NCBI GenBank assembly: GCA_000432335.1
Contig: HF995396.1
Location: 13,169-55,075 of the forward strand
Reading direction: 5' to 3'
DNA from: Firmicutes bacterium CAG:646
GTDB taxonomy: Bacteria; Bacillota; Clostridia; Lachnospirales; Lachnospiraceae
Length of the DNA: 41,907 nucleotides
Shown one piece after another: positions 18,135 to 26,514 of this stretch (positions within the stretch are counted from its first letter, which is position 1; every line of letters begins with the position of its first letter). The translations under genes and the position numbers were made by a program. The notes beneath the pieces are model-generated. The model ran no database searches. It was not told where the DNA came from and was given only the letters and a program-made list of their open reading frames with translations.

Positions 18135-19090
18135 ATCAGGGAAAAATGATCCTGTGGATGGCTGTACCAGGTCTGCTGCTGGCGGCTTTTGGGGTGGCAG
18201 TTTATAAGTATTATAAGCTGAAAAAATATGCCAACCGCACGATGGAGCTGGTGGACGATACGTTGGAGCAGTTGATCGCGGGACGGGAGGTTATACATTT
18301 TCAGAAAAATGAAGATTCTCTGCTGGGAAAGTTCCAGACACAGATGGGGCGTCTCTATGATATTCAGAAAGCTCATGAGCGAAGGGAGAAGGAGCTGAGA
18401 GAACAGATGAGCCGTTCCATCAGTGATCTGGTGCATCAGATTAATACGCCCATTGCCAATATTAAGATGTATAGTGAGTTTTTGAAAGAGGAGGGGCTGA
18501 CGCCGGAGGAATATGTACATTTCGTAGATAACCTGGAAAAGCAGGCGCAGAAGCTTGGGTGGCTGGGAGAAGGATTTTCCAGAATTTCCCGATTGGAGAC
18601 GGGGATCATTTCTTTGAAACCGAAAGTGCAGCCTGTTTTGCCGCCGCTTTTGCAGGCGATCGATCAGATTTCTTTGAAGGCAGAAAAACATGGGAATGAC
18701 TTGCAGATGCGGGGAGACCAGAATCTGGAGGCATGGCTGGACAGAAAGTGGACGGAGGAAGTGTTTTTTAATCTGCTGGATAATGCGGTCAAATACAGTG
18801 ATCCCCACAGTACGATTCTGGTGGAACTTTTGGAATATGAGATGTATGTGCGGATTGCAGTGTGCAGCCAGGGAAGAAAAATAGAGAGGGAAGAATTTCC
18901 AGCGTTGTTCCAGCGGTTTTATCGGGGAAAAGCGGTGAAAGAGCAGGAGGGCGTGGGGCTTGGTCTGTACCTGGCGCGGGAGATTGTAAAAGATGAACGG
19001 GGGTATATGAAGGGAGAATACGATCCGGTGCGGGGAAATATATTCAGCGTATTCCTGCAGAAGGATGGTATATCCAAAGCGGAACGATAG
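18131..19090 (+). CDS. Sensor histidine kinase of the second (decaying) ABC module
   Basis: This 319-aa frame is uninterrupted. It has one membrane segment (about 7-26), a short linker, the H-box DLVHQINTPIANIKMY with His102, an N-box (FFNLLDNAVKYS) and a late glycine box (EGVGLGLYLAREI). The G1 box, normally D-x-G-x-G, reads CSQGRKI (S246-Q-G248-R-K250), so the ATP-contacting Asp and second Gly are gone. That may make the kinase inactive or simply reflect family divergence. It is coupled to the damaged regulator by an ATGA overlap. With permease and regulator both broken, this gene is probably a passenger of a dying module. Confidence 0.85.
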   Translation: MNQGKMILWMAVPGLLLAAFGVAVYKYYKLKKYANRTMELVDDTLEQLIAGREVIHFQKNEDSLLGKFQTQMGRLYDIQKAHERREKELREQMSRSISDLVHQINTPIANIKMYSEFLKEEGLTPEEYVHFVDNLEKQAQKLGWLGEGFSRISRLETGIISLKPKVQPVLPPLLQAIDQISLKAEKHGNDLQMRGDQNLEAWLDRKWTEEVFFNLLDNAVKYSDPHSTILVELLEYEMYVRIAVCSQGRKIEREEFPALFQRFYRGKAVKEQEGVGLGLYLAREIVKDERGYMKGEYDPVRGNIFSVFLQKDGISKAER

Positions 19091-19091
19091 G

Positions 19092-19284
19092 AAAAATCTG
19101 TTATTTAAATACATGGAGCGGTTGTTTTCAACGTACTCCAGAATAGTTATACATTTTTAGCGAATTTGTCGAACACATCTTTGAGACTTCAGGCTCAAAG
19201 TGAGCGCAGAATGAGCGTAAAATGTATAACTATTCTGGATATGCACGTAAAGCAACAGCTCCAATGTTTAAGTAACAGATTTTT
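19092..19284. repeat. 193-bp imperfect palindrome (foldback element or large terminator)
   Basis: The outer arms AAAAATCTGTTA (19092-19103) and TAACAGATTTTT (19273-19284) are perfect inverted copies. A 20-bp perfect inverted pair, CCAGAATAGTTATACATTTT at 19138-19157 and its complement at 19219-19238, lies inside, and the sequence between outer and inner arms is mostly complementary too. The centre holds a small hairpin CTTTGAG/CTCAAAG. The right end runs into TTTTTTTC, so on the plus strand it could also end transcription of the kinase gene. No reading frame or target-site duplication was found, so a MITE-like origin is only a possibility. Confidence 0.75.
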
Positions 19285-19305
19285 TCTTTTTTGGTTTATG
19301 GAATC

Positions 19306-19358
19306 TTAACGGTATGTTTCACCTGTTAATCCCATTTTAATGATGCTCCTGTTAGAAT
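19306..19358 (+). promoter_or_regulatory. Candidate kdp promoter with TTAAT repeats
   Basis: TAGAAT at 19353-19358 is a -10 candidate without a consensus -35. TTAAT occurs at 19326-19330 and 19337-19341 (11 bp apart) and TTAAC at 19306-19310. Two of these distances to the -10 (47 and 16 bp) are the same as in front of ktrB at 26515-26567, so they may be binding sites of KdpE. Inferred by comparing the two regions only. Confidence 0.4.
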
Positions 19359-19383
19359 CCTAATGCAAAGGAGGAAAGAAATT

Positions 19384-19500
19384 ATGATGGATGTGATTAT
19401 GGCAGTTGTTTTGCTGGCAAGTTTTGGTCTGGTAAAATTATTTGCAGATTTTTGCGAGCATCAGGTAGAAGGAAAGGATACGGGAGGTAAAAAGTCATGA
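19384..19500 (+). CDS. 38-aa single-span membrane peptide upstream of kdpF
   Basis: An ATG at 19384 behind AAAGGAGG opens a 38-residue frame, MMDVIMAVVLLASFGLVKLF followed by ADFCEHQVEGKDTGGKKS. It has one hydrophobic helix (about 4-20) and a charged tail. Its stop overlaps the kdpF start (ATGA), so it is translated with the Kdp pump genes. The strong ribosome binding site and the coupling support a real gene. I do not know a named family; it may be a small accessory subunit comparable with KdpF. Confidence 0.7.
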   Translation: MMDVIMAVVLLASFGLVKLFADFCEHQVEGKDTGGKKS

Positions 19501-19574
19501 TTGTACTGGGTGTAGTGATAGCGGCAGTTGGAGCTTATCTTGTATATGCATTAATAAACCCGGAAAAATTATAG
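19497..19574 (+). CDS. kdpF: KdpF, small subunit of the K+-transporting ATPase
   Basis: The 25-aa peptide MIVLGVVIAAVGAYLVYALI then NPEKL matches the typical KdpF pattern of one membrane helix ending YLVYALINPE. KdpF stabilises the KdpABC complex in the membrane. It lies directly before kdpA and overlaps the preceding 38-aa gene by ATGA. Confidence 0.9.
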   Translation: MIVLGVVIAAVGAYLVYALINPEKL

Positions 19575-19606
19575 ATTTGTGAGGGGAACTAACAGGAGGA
19601 AGAAGT

Positions 19607-21316
19607 ATGTTACAGATTGTTCTTACGCTGGCGATTTTTTTGGTACTGGTAATTCCTATGGGAAGGTATATGTATCATATCGCTACGAATCAGAAAACCT
19701 TTGCCGATGTGGTGTTTAATCCCATTGACAAGGGAATTTATAAGGTCTGTGGTATCAAAGGCGAGGATATGGGATGGAAAAAATATGCCTTGTCTTTGTT
19801 GATGGCAAATGGTGTGATGGTGCTGGTGGGATATCTGATTCTGAGAATCCAGGGGATTCTTTTTCTGAATCCCAATGGTATTGAGGGCATGGAGCCAAGC
19901 TTAAGCTTCAACACGATCATCAGCTTTATGACAAACACGAACCTGCAGCATTATTCAGGGGAGAGCGGTCTTGCCTATGTAAGTCAGATGTGCGTTATTA
20001 TTTTTATGATGTTTACTTCAGCAGCCAGCGGTTATGCAGCTTGTATGGCATTTTGCAGAGGGCTGTCAGGAAGAAAGCTGGGAAATTTTTATCAGGATAT
20101 GGTGAGGATCACTACCCGTATTTTAGTTCCGGCGGCTTTTCTGGTTGGATTACTTTTGGTAAGTCAGGGAACGCCGCAGACGTTGGATGGGAACTTTACC
20201 GTTGAAACGGTAGAGGGAAAGTATCAGGATATTGCCATGGGACCCGTGGCAGCTTTGGAATCCATCAAGCATCTGGGAACGAACGGAGGTGGTTTCTTCG
20301 GTGCAAACTCTACCACCCCTTTTGAGAATCCTACGGTGATCTCCAATATCGCGGAGATGATTTCCATGATGATTCTTCCTGGAGCTTGTGTGGTGACCTT
20401 TGGGCTGATGCTCCATGAGAGAAAGAAAGAGAAGAAAAAGGAACAGAAAAAAGTTCTGATGGGCAGACAGGGAGCGGTAGTTTTCGGAGCTATGGGGATC
20501 CTTTTTCTGGTAGGACTTCTGATTTGCTTTAATGCTGAAAAAGCAGGAAATCCTGTGATCGGCGAAATGGGGATCAATCAGGATATGGGAAGTATGGAAG
20601 GAAAAGAGGTACGTTTTGGTATCGCCCAATCCTCTTTGTTCACAACAGTGACGACCTCATTTACCACCGGTACCGTCAACAATATGCATGATACGCTGAC
20701 GCCGCTGGGCGGAATGGTGCCGATGCTGCATATGATGCTTAATTGCGTATTCGGAGGAAAAGGCGTAGGTCTGATGAATATGGTTATGTATGTGATTCTG
20801 GCAGTATTTATCTGTGGACTGATGGTAGGTCGGACGCCTGAATATCTGAATAAGAAGATTGAAGGAAAGGAAATGAAGCTGGTAGCTATCGTGATTCTGA
20901 TCCATCCTCTTTTGATTCTGGGATTTTCTGCGCTGGCAGTGACTATGCAGGCAGGATTGGATGGAATCACCAATCCGGGATTTCACGGGCTTAGTCAGGT
21001 ACTTTATGAATATGCGTCATCGGCAGCAAATAATGGTTCCGGTTTTGAGGGGCTGGCAGATAACAGTGTATTCTGGAATGTGACTACGGGGCTGGCGATG
21101 TTCTTTGGAAGATATCTGGCGATTGTTGCTCAGCTGGCTATCGCAGGTTCCCTTTTGAGGAAAAAACGGGTGAATGAATCCATAGGTACGCTGCGTACGG
21201 ATAACGTGGTCTTTATGATTATACTGGTATTTATCGTATACATTTTTGCAGCCCTGACATTTTTCCCGGCTCTGGCTCTTGGTCCCATTGCGGAACATCT
21301 GTCCTTGTGGCTTTAG
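19607..21316 (+). CDS. kdpA: KdpA, K+-binding and translocating subunit
   Basis: This 569-aa polytopic protein matches KdpA in length and carries the selectivity-filter-like GTNGGGFFGANSTTPFENPT stretch, a second pore region (FTTVTTSFTTGTVNNMHDTL) and ANNGSGFEGL. KdpA binds external K+ and hands it through the inter-subunit tunnel to KdpB. AGGAGG precedes the ATG, 32 nt after kdpF. It is the first large gene of the kdpFABC operon. Confidence 0.97.
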   Translation: MLQIVLTLAIFLVLVIPMGRYMYHIATNQKTFADVVFNPIDKGIYKVCGIKGEDMGWKKYALSLLMANGVMVLVGYLILRIQGILFLNPNGIEGMEPSLSFNTIISFMTNTNLQHYSGESGLAYVSQMCVIIFMMFTSAASGYAACMAFCRGLSGRKLGNFYQDMVRITTRILVPAAFLVGLLLVSQGTPQTLDGNFTVETVEGKYQDIAMGPVAALESIKHLGTNGGGFFGANSTTPFENPTVISNIAEMISMMILPGACVVTFGLMLHERKKEKKKEQKKVLMGRQGAVVFGAMGILFLVGLLICFNAEKAGNPVIGEMGINQDMGSMEGKEVRFGIAQSSLFTTVTTSFTTGTVNNMHDTLTPLGGMVPMLHMMLNCVFGGKGVGLMNMVMYVILAVFICGLMVGRTPEYLNKKIEGKEMKLVAIVILIHPLLILGFSALAVTMQAGLDGITNPGFHGLSQVLYEYASSAANNGSGFEGLADNSVFWNVTTGLAMFFGRYLAIVAQLAIAGSLLRKKRVNESIGTLRTDNVVFMIILVFIVYIFAALTFFPALALGPIAEHLSLWL

Positions 21317-21342
21317 AATATGAGACAGAAAGGAGAATTGGA

Positions 21343-23397
21343 ATGTCTGAAAAGAAAAATACAAAATTTGTCACAGGTGATATTTTAAAATCATCGATTC
21401 TTGGATCTTTTCAAAAACTGGACCCTCGCTATATGATTAAAAATCCGGTGATGTTTGTGGTGGAATTGGGGTGTCTGATCACGCTGATTCTTACCTTTTT
21501 TCCCACTCTGTTTGGAGGAAATGCGGAATATCGGCTGTATAACGGAATTGTGACAGTGATTTTATTTGTGACGGTATTGTTCGCCAATTTTGCTGAATCA
21601 GTGGCAGAGGGAAGAGGAAAGGCTCAGGCGGATTCCCTGAAAAAGACAAAACAGGATACAAAAGCCCGTCTGCTTCTGGCAGACGGAACAGAGAAAACAA
21701 TAAATGCTTCCCAGCTGAAAAAAGATGATATCGTTCTGGTGAAGATGGGGGAAGTAATTCCCAATGACGGCGAAGTGATCGAAGGTATCGCCTCGGTGGA
21801 TGAATCTGCTATTACAGGAGAATCAGCGCCGGTTACCCGGGAAGCGGGAGGAGATTTTTCTTCTGTAACCGGAGGTACAACGGTGGTCTCCGATTGGTTA
21901 AAAATCAGAATCGTGGCGGAACCCGGGCATTCGTTTCTGGATAAGATGATTTCTCTGGTGGAGGGGGCTTCCCGGCAGAAAACGCCAAATGAAATTGCAC
22001 TGAATACTCTTTTGATCGTACTGACGCTGATCTTTCTGATCGTGGTGGTGACCTTGTATCCTTTTGCCGGATACCTGGGGGTGGAGATTCCTGTTTCCTG
22101 GGCGATTGCTCTGATGGTATGTCTGATCCCCACTACCATCGGCGGTCTGCTCTCTGCTATCGGTATTGCAGGTATGGATCGTGTTACGAGATTTAATGTG
22201 ATCGCCATGTCTGGAAAAGCAGTAGAAGCTTGCGGAGATGTAGATACGATGATTTTGGATAAAACAGGAACGATTACGTATGGAAATCGTCTGGCCGCAG
22301 AATTTTACCCGGTAAAAGGGATTGCCAAGACGGATTTGATTGATTACAGTGTGATGAGTTCTCTGATGGATACTACACCGGAAGGAAAATCCACAGTGGA
22401 TCTGGGGCAGCAGATGGGCTGTGTCCTGAATGAGAGTATTACGGATCAGATGTCTTTTGTAGAATTTACCGCTCAGTCCAAGATGAGCGGTGTGGATTTG
22501 AAAGATGGAACGATTGTAAGAAAAGGCGCTTCTCAGGCAATTCAGGAGTTTGTAAAGAAACAAGGAGGGAAGATTCCTGAAGATCTGGAAGAAATTGTGA
22601 CTCGAGTGTCCAATCTGGGCGGAACGCCTCTGGTCGTGGCAGTGAACACAAAAATCTATGGTGTGATCTATCTGAAAGATACGGTAAAGCCAGGACTTAC
22701 GGAGCGTTTTGCAAGGCTGCGGGAAATCGGTATCAAAACGATTATGTGTACCGGCGATAATCCGCTGACGGCGGCAACGATTGCAAAAGAAGCTGGTGTA
22801 GATGGTTTTATTGCAGAGTGCAAACCGGAAGATAAGATCGAGGCAATCAAGAAGGAGCAGGCGGAAGGAAAACTGGTGGCTATGACGGGAGACGGAACGA
22901 ACGATGCGCCGGCTCTGGCACAGGCAGATGTAGGACTGGCAATGAATTCGGGAACCCAGGCGGCGAAAGAGGCTGCCAATATGGTAGATCTGGATTCTGA
23001 TCCCACAAAGATTCTGGAAGTGGTGGAAATCGGAAAACAGCTTCTGATCACTAGAGGTTCTTTGACCACCTTTAGTATTGCCAATGATATCGCCAAGTAT
23101 TTTGCGATTATTCCAGCGATGTTTACCATGGTTTTGCCCCAGATGCAGATTTTAAATATTATGAGCCTGGCAACACCGGCAAGCGCAATCTTGTCAGCGC
23201 TGATCTTTAACGCGCTGATTATTCCGGGATTGATTCCTATTGCAATGCGCGGAGTAAAATATAAACCTATGAAAGCGGAGAGACTGTTGCTGAGAAATAT
23301 GGGAATCTACGGACTGGGAGGAATCCTTGTTCCATTTGTGGGAATTAAGCTGATTGATCTTGTGGTATCACCATTACTGGCAATGATAGGAATGTGA
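21343..23397 (+). CDS. kdpB: KdpB, P-type ATPase subunit of the K+ pump
   Basis: The start is the ATG at 21343 (MSEKKNTKF) behind AAAGGAG; an earlier in-frame start at 21307 overlaps kdpA. The 684-aa protein has the actuator motif SAITGESAPV, the phosphorylation motif DKTGTITYGNR, KGAS in the nucleotide domain, and the hinge motif MTGDGTNDAPALAQADVGLAM. It hydrolyses ATP to drive K+ uptake through KdpA. Its stop overlaps the kdpC leader region by a few bases. Confidence 0.97.
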   Translation: MSEKKNTKFVTGDILKSSILGSFQKLDPRYMIKNPVMFVVELGCLITLILTFFPTLFGGNAEYRLYNGIVTVILFVTVLFANFAESVAEGRGKAQADSLKKTKQDTKARLLLADGTEKTINASQLKKDDIVLVKMGEVIPNDGEVIEGIASVDESAITGESAPVTREAGGDFSSVTGGTTVVSDWLKIRIVAEPGHSFLDKMISLVEGASRQKTPNEIALNTLLIVLTLIFLIVVVTLYPFAGYLGVEIPVSWAIALMVCLIPTTIGGLLSAIGIAGMDRVTRFNVIAMSGKAVEACGDVDTMILDKTGTITYGNRLAAEFYPVKGIAKTDLIDYSVMSSLMDTTPEGKSTVDLGQQMGCVLNESITDQMSFVEFTAQSKMSGVDLKDGTIVRKGASQAIQEFVKKQGGKIPEDLEEIVTRVSNLGGTPLVVAVNTKIYGVIYLKDTVKPGLTERFARLREIGIKTIMCTGDNPLTAATIAKEAGVDGFIAECKPEDKIEAIKKEQAEGKLVAMTGDGTNDAPALAQADVGLAMNSGTQAAKEAANMVDLDSDPTKILEVVEIGKQLLITRGSLTTFSIANDIAKYFAIIPAMFTMVLPQMQILNIMSLATPASAILSALIFNALIIPGLIPIAMRGVKYKPMKAERLLLRNMGIYGLGGILVPFVGIKLIDLVVSPLLAMIGM

Positions 23398-23408
23398 GGA
23401 GAGATATT

Positions 23409-24053
23409 ATGAAAACCTTTTGTAAAATGTTGAAAACAGCGATAGTATTTTGTATCGTGATGATGGTGATCTGTTCATTCCTTTATCCGCTGGCACTTAC
23501 GGGGGTCAGCCAGGCAACAATGAAGGAAAAGGCAAATGGAAGTCTGGTGGACGCAGGGGGAAATCTTACCGCAGACAGAGAAGAGGCGGTGGGGTCTGAA
23601 CTTCTGGGACAGGATTTTTCAGAGGATTACTATTTTAAGGGACGGGTATCTTCTGTAAATTATAATACATATACCCAGGAACAAAAAGAGAGCGGAGAGT
23701 ACGGCGGCGTATCTTCTGGAACTTTTAATTATGGAAACTCTAATCCAGAACTGAAAGAGAGAATACAGAACGATCTGGATGCATTTTTGGCATCACATCC
23801 GGGGGTGAAACCGGAGGATATTCCAGCTGATCTTCTGACAGCTTCCGGTTCCGGTCTGGATCCTCACATTAGTCCTGAAGCGGCCAAGGTACAAGTAGAG
23901 GCAGTCGCAGAGCATTCAGGATTGTCAGAGGATGAGGTGCGCAAGATCGTAGAAAATAATACGGAGCATAAATTTTTAGGTGTATTCGGGGAAGAGCGGG
24001 TTAATGTATTGAAATGCAATCTGGATGTGGCGGCAGCCATGGGAATCTTGTAA
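23409..24053 (+). CDS. kdpC: KdpC, accessory subunit of the K+ pump
   Basis: The ATG at 23409 follows GAGGAGAG; starts closer to 23394 overlap kdpB and have no site. The 214-aa protein has one N-terminal membrane segment (about 10-30, FCIVMMVICSFLYPLALTG), the KdpC hallmarks LLGQ, YFKGRVSSVNYN, SGSGLDPHISPEAA and a C-terminal VNVLKCNLDVA. KdpC assists ATP binding by KdpB. It completes a canonical pump operon. Confidence 0.95.
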   Translation: MKTFCKMLKTAIVFCIVMMVICSFLYPLALTGVSQATMKEKANGSLVDAGGNLTADREEAVGSELLGQDFSEDYYFKGRVSSVNYNTYTQEQKESGEYGGVSSGTFNYGNSNPELKERIQNDLDAFLASHPGVKPEDIPADLLTASGSGLDPHISPEAAKVQVEAVAEHSGLSEDEVRKIVENNTEHKFLGVFGEERVNVLKCNLDVAAAMGIL

Positions 24054-24079
24054 AACTGCAGGCTTGTAAGGAGTAGGAG

Positions 24080-26098
24080 ATGGAAGAAAACAGACCGGAT
24101 TCAGAACAGCTTTTAAAAAGACTACAGTATGAAGAAAGAGAAAAACAGAAAAAGAATAAAGGAAAACTAAAGATTTTTCTGGGATATGCGGCAGGTTCAG
24201 GAAAGACGTATGCGATGCTGGAGGCAGCTCATGAAGCGCAAAAAAATGGAGTGGATGTGGTGGCTGGTTACATAGAACCCCATGCCCGACCGGATACGCA
24301 GGCGCTTGTAAAGGGGTTGGAAGTGATTCCGCCCCTTTTTGTGAAATATAAAGGGGTAAGATTGCGAGAGTTCAATCTGGATGCTGCGCTGGAGCGAAAA
24401 CCTCGTCTGCTTCTGGTGGATGAACTGGCGCATACGAATGCCCGGGGCTGCAGGAATGAAAAGCGGTATCAGGATGTGAAGGAACTTTTGCGGGCTGGGA
24501 TTGATGTTTACACGACTATCAACATTCAGCATTTGGAAAGCCTGAATGATCTGGTGGGAAATATTACTCGCATCGAGGTGCGGGAGCGAATTCCAGATAC
24601 GATTTTTGATCATGCAGATCAGGTGGAAGTAATCGATATCGAACCGGATGAACTGATCCAGCGCATGAAGGATGGAAAAATCTATAAAGAGCAGCAGGCC
24701 GAGAGAGCTTTACAGAATTTTTTTAGGAAAGAAAAACTGGCAGCTTTGCGGGAAATTGCTTTGCGAAGAACCGCAGACAGAGTAAACCGCATAGCGCAGG
24801 AAGAACGAAGTCTACAGGAAAATCAAGATTATCACACCGGAGAGCATATACTGGTGTGTATCAGCGCAGCCCCCTCTAGCGCCAGGGTGATTCGAACCGC
24901 CGCCCGGCTGGCAGGGGCTTTTCACGGTGAATTGACTGCCCTTTGCGTGGAAACGCCGGGGATGCAGGAAGCAGATGAAAAAACGAAGACAGCCCTGCGC
25001 AGACATATGGAGCTGGCAAGGTTGTTTGGGGCAAAAGTGGTGACGGTATTTGGTTCCGATGTGGCGGCTCAGATCGCCCAGTATGCCGTTGTGGGAAATG
25101 TGTCTAAAATCGTACTGGGAAAGACGAATCATTTTTCGGTCCGCCCTTGGAGGCGGTCGGAATTTCTGGAAAAACTGACGTATTTGGCGCCCAATATTGA
25201 TGTTTACATTATTCCCGATATGAAGCAGACAGGAAAATATCGTCCAGAAAAAAAACGGAGGAGAACTCCTGGCGATACCTGGAAGAAAATCATCAGAGAT
25301 CTTTTTATGATTACCGGAGTGATGGGCGGGGCAACTTTACTGGCCTTGGGATTTCGCCAGATGGAATTTTCAGAGGCAAATACAATCATGATTTATTTGT
25401 TGGCGGTTCTTTTGTCCTCTTATATTGCTAATAGGAAGATTTATGCCCTGTATTCTTCTATGCTCAGTGTATTGCTGTTCAATTTTTTCTTTACAGAACC
25501 ATATTACAGTCTGAAAGCTTATGACAAGGGATATCCTACTACATTTCTGATGTTATTTATCGTTGGTCTGTTTACGGGAACTATGACGAGAAAGTTAAAG
25601 CAGCAGAATCAGGAGAGTGCAAAGACTGCTTATCGCACCGAGATTCTTCTGGAAAATAGTCAGAAATTAAGACGCTGCAAATCCCGAAGAGCAGTGTGGG
25701 ATCAGGTGGCGGTGCAGGTAGGGAAGCTTTTGAATCTCGCGATTCTCATCTATCCAGTCAGTGAAAGTGGTCTGGTGGATCAGCCGCTGCTGTTTCCAAG
25801 AAAGGGGATGACGGTGGAAGAACTGGAAAAATGTGTGAATTTCCGGGAAAAGGGAGTGGTGCAATGGGTGGTGGCGAATCATCATCGGGCGGGAGCCTGC
25901 ACCCACACGTTACCGGATGCCATGGCCATGTATCTGCCGGTACAGAGTGAAAAGGAAGTAAAGGGAGTCATGGGGATTTTATTAGAGGAGAGGCGGCCGG
26001 TGGATGAATTTGAGTACGGTCTTCTGATTGCCATGCTAAATGAAACAGGGGTAAAATTGCAGGACCCCTTTGTTGCGGAAGAATCGAAAACTTCATAA
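24080..26098 (+). CDS. kdpD: Kinase-less KdpD: KdpD + Usp + DUF4118 + GAF, no HisKA/HATPase
   Basis: The 672-aa protein starts with the KdpD ATP-binding domain (about 28-235): Walker A GYAAGSGKT (35-43), LLVDELAHTN (111-120), YTTINIQHLESLND. A universal-stress-protein domain follows (about 253-375, ILVCISAAPSSARV ... IVLGKTN), then a DUF4118 four-helix membrane domain (about 395-485) and a GAF-like domain (about 500-650). It then stops, where a full KdpD (about 890 aa) would continue with HisKA and HATPase. The Usp domain only partly matches the SxS...FTAxY c-di-AMP motif described in Staphylococcus. The frame is clean and the missing part is not found just downstream, so this looks like an evolved split. 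A kinase with a second DUF4118-GAF unit lies at 28739. Confidence 0.93.
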   Translation: MEENRPDSEQLLKRLQYEEREKQKKNKGKLKIFLGYAAGSGKTYAMLEAAHEAQKNGVDVVAGYIEPHARPDTQALVKGLEVIPPLFVKYKGVRLREFNLDAALERKPRLLLVDELAHTNARGCRNEKRYQDVKELLRAGIDVYTTINIQHLESLNDLVGNITRIEVRERIPDTIFDHADQVEVIDIEPDELIQRMKDGKIYKEQQAERALQNFFRKEKLAALREIALRRTADRVNRIAQEERSLQENQDYHTGEHILVCISAAPSSARVIRTAARLAGAFHGELTALCVETPGMQEADEKTKTALRRHMELARLFGAKVVTVFGSDVAAQIAQYAVVGNVSKIVLGKTNHFSVRPWRRSEFLEKLTYLAPNIDVYIIPDMKQTGKYRPEKKRRRTPGDTWKKIIRDLFMITGVMGGATLLALGFRQMEFSEANTIMIYLLAVLLSSYIANRKIYALYSSMLSVLLFNFFFTEPYYSLKAYDKGYPTTFLMLFIVGLFTGTMTRKLKQQNQESAKTAYRTEILLENSQKLRRCKSRRAVWDQVAVQVGKLLNLAILIYPVSESGLVDQPLLFPRKGMTVEELEKCVNFREKGVVQWVVANHHRAGACTHTLPDAMAMYLPVQSEKEVKGVMGILLEERRPVDEFEYGLLIAMLNETGVKLQDPFVAEESKTS

Positions 26099-26167
26099 AA
26101 TATTAATTTTGGTAAGCCATTGCTTTTCCCATCTTAATTTTCTGCATGCTAGGATCATCTTATGACC

Positions 26168-26257
26168 CGCCCCAATATGAGAATAAAAGTGGGGCGCATG
26201 CCCCGCGATATTCGAATTTGAGGCAGAATTGTGAAAGTGCGAAGCACAAAACAATTC
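26168..26257 (+). repeat. Hairpin cluster with competing stems between kdpD and the 61-aa gene
   Basis: CGCCCCA (26168-26174) can pair with TGGGGCG (26190-26196), but GGGGC within the latter can instead pair with GCCCC (26200-26204). A second hairpin follows: GAATTGT (26226-26232) with ACAATTC (26251-26257) and inner GTGC/GCAC. No T-run follows, so it is not a standard terminator. It may be a processing or attenuation site or a copy of an interspersed palindromic repeat. Confidence 0.5.
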
Positions 26258-26306
26258 GTCAGGCAACTTTAGACCACAACATCATTTTATAAGGAGGGAA
26301 AAAACA

Positions 26307-26492
26307 ATGGCTTCTATTATAAAAACAATGCATCAATTTGGATATAAATTTGACAGGAAAGCGGAACGCTTTGCATTTCGTCATCCCTGCGCCGCATTTT
26401 TGATTATGTTTATCGGGATGCCGCTGTTGATTCTGGCGGCAGTTATAGTGCTGACCTTATTGCTTTTTGCGCCGGTATCTTTGATTTTTTGA
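26307..26492 (+). CDS. 61-aa hydrophobic membrane protein in the potassium island
   Basis: A 61-residue frame starts behind AAGGAGGG. The first half is basic and aromatic (IIKTMHQFGYKFDRKAERFA) and the second half is hydrophobic (about 29-60, one long or two short membrane helices). I do not recognise a family. Its place between the Kdp genes and ktrB, and its strong ribosome binding site, support a real gene, perhaps an accessory of one of the K+ transporters. Confidence 0.65.
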   Translation: MASIIKTMHQFGYKFDRKAERFAFRHPCAAFLIMFIGMPLLILAAVIVLTLLLFAPVSLIF

Positions 26493-26514
26493 TAATCAAA
26501 ATCTTTATACAACC

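Noticed and set aside
18110..19114. Long open frame (334 codons) on the minus strand opposite the kinase gene
   Set aside because: It is the antisense shadow of a clearly recognisable histidine kinase; the translation is Leu/His/Gln-rich low-complexity sequence with no domain and no ribosome binding site.
19285..19383. c-di-AMP (ydaO) riboswitch before the kdp genes
   Set aside because: The leader is under 100 nt after the palindrome and shows none of the conserved ydaO core sequences.
24080..26098. Frameshifted full-length KdpD
   Set aside because: No HisKA or HATPase coding sequence follows in any frame after 26098; the next DNA is hairpins and a 61-aa gene. The kinase occurs only in the separate gene at 28739 with its own DUF4118-GAF copy.
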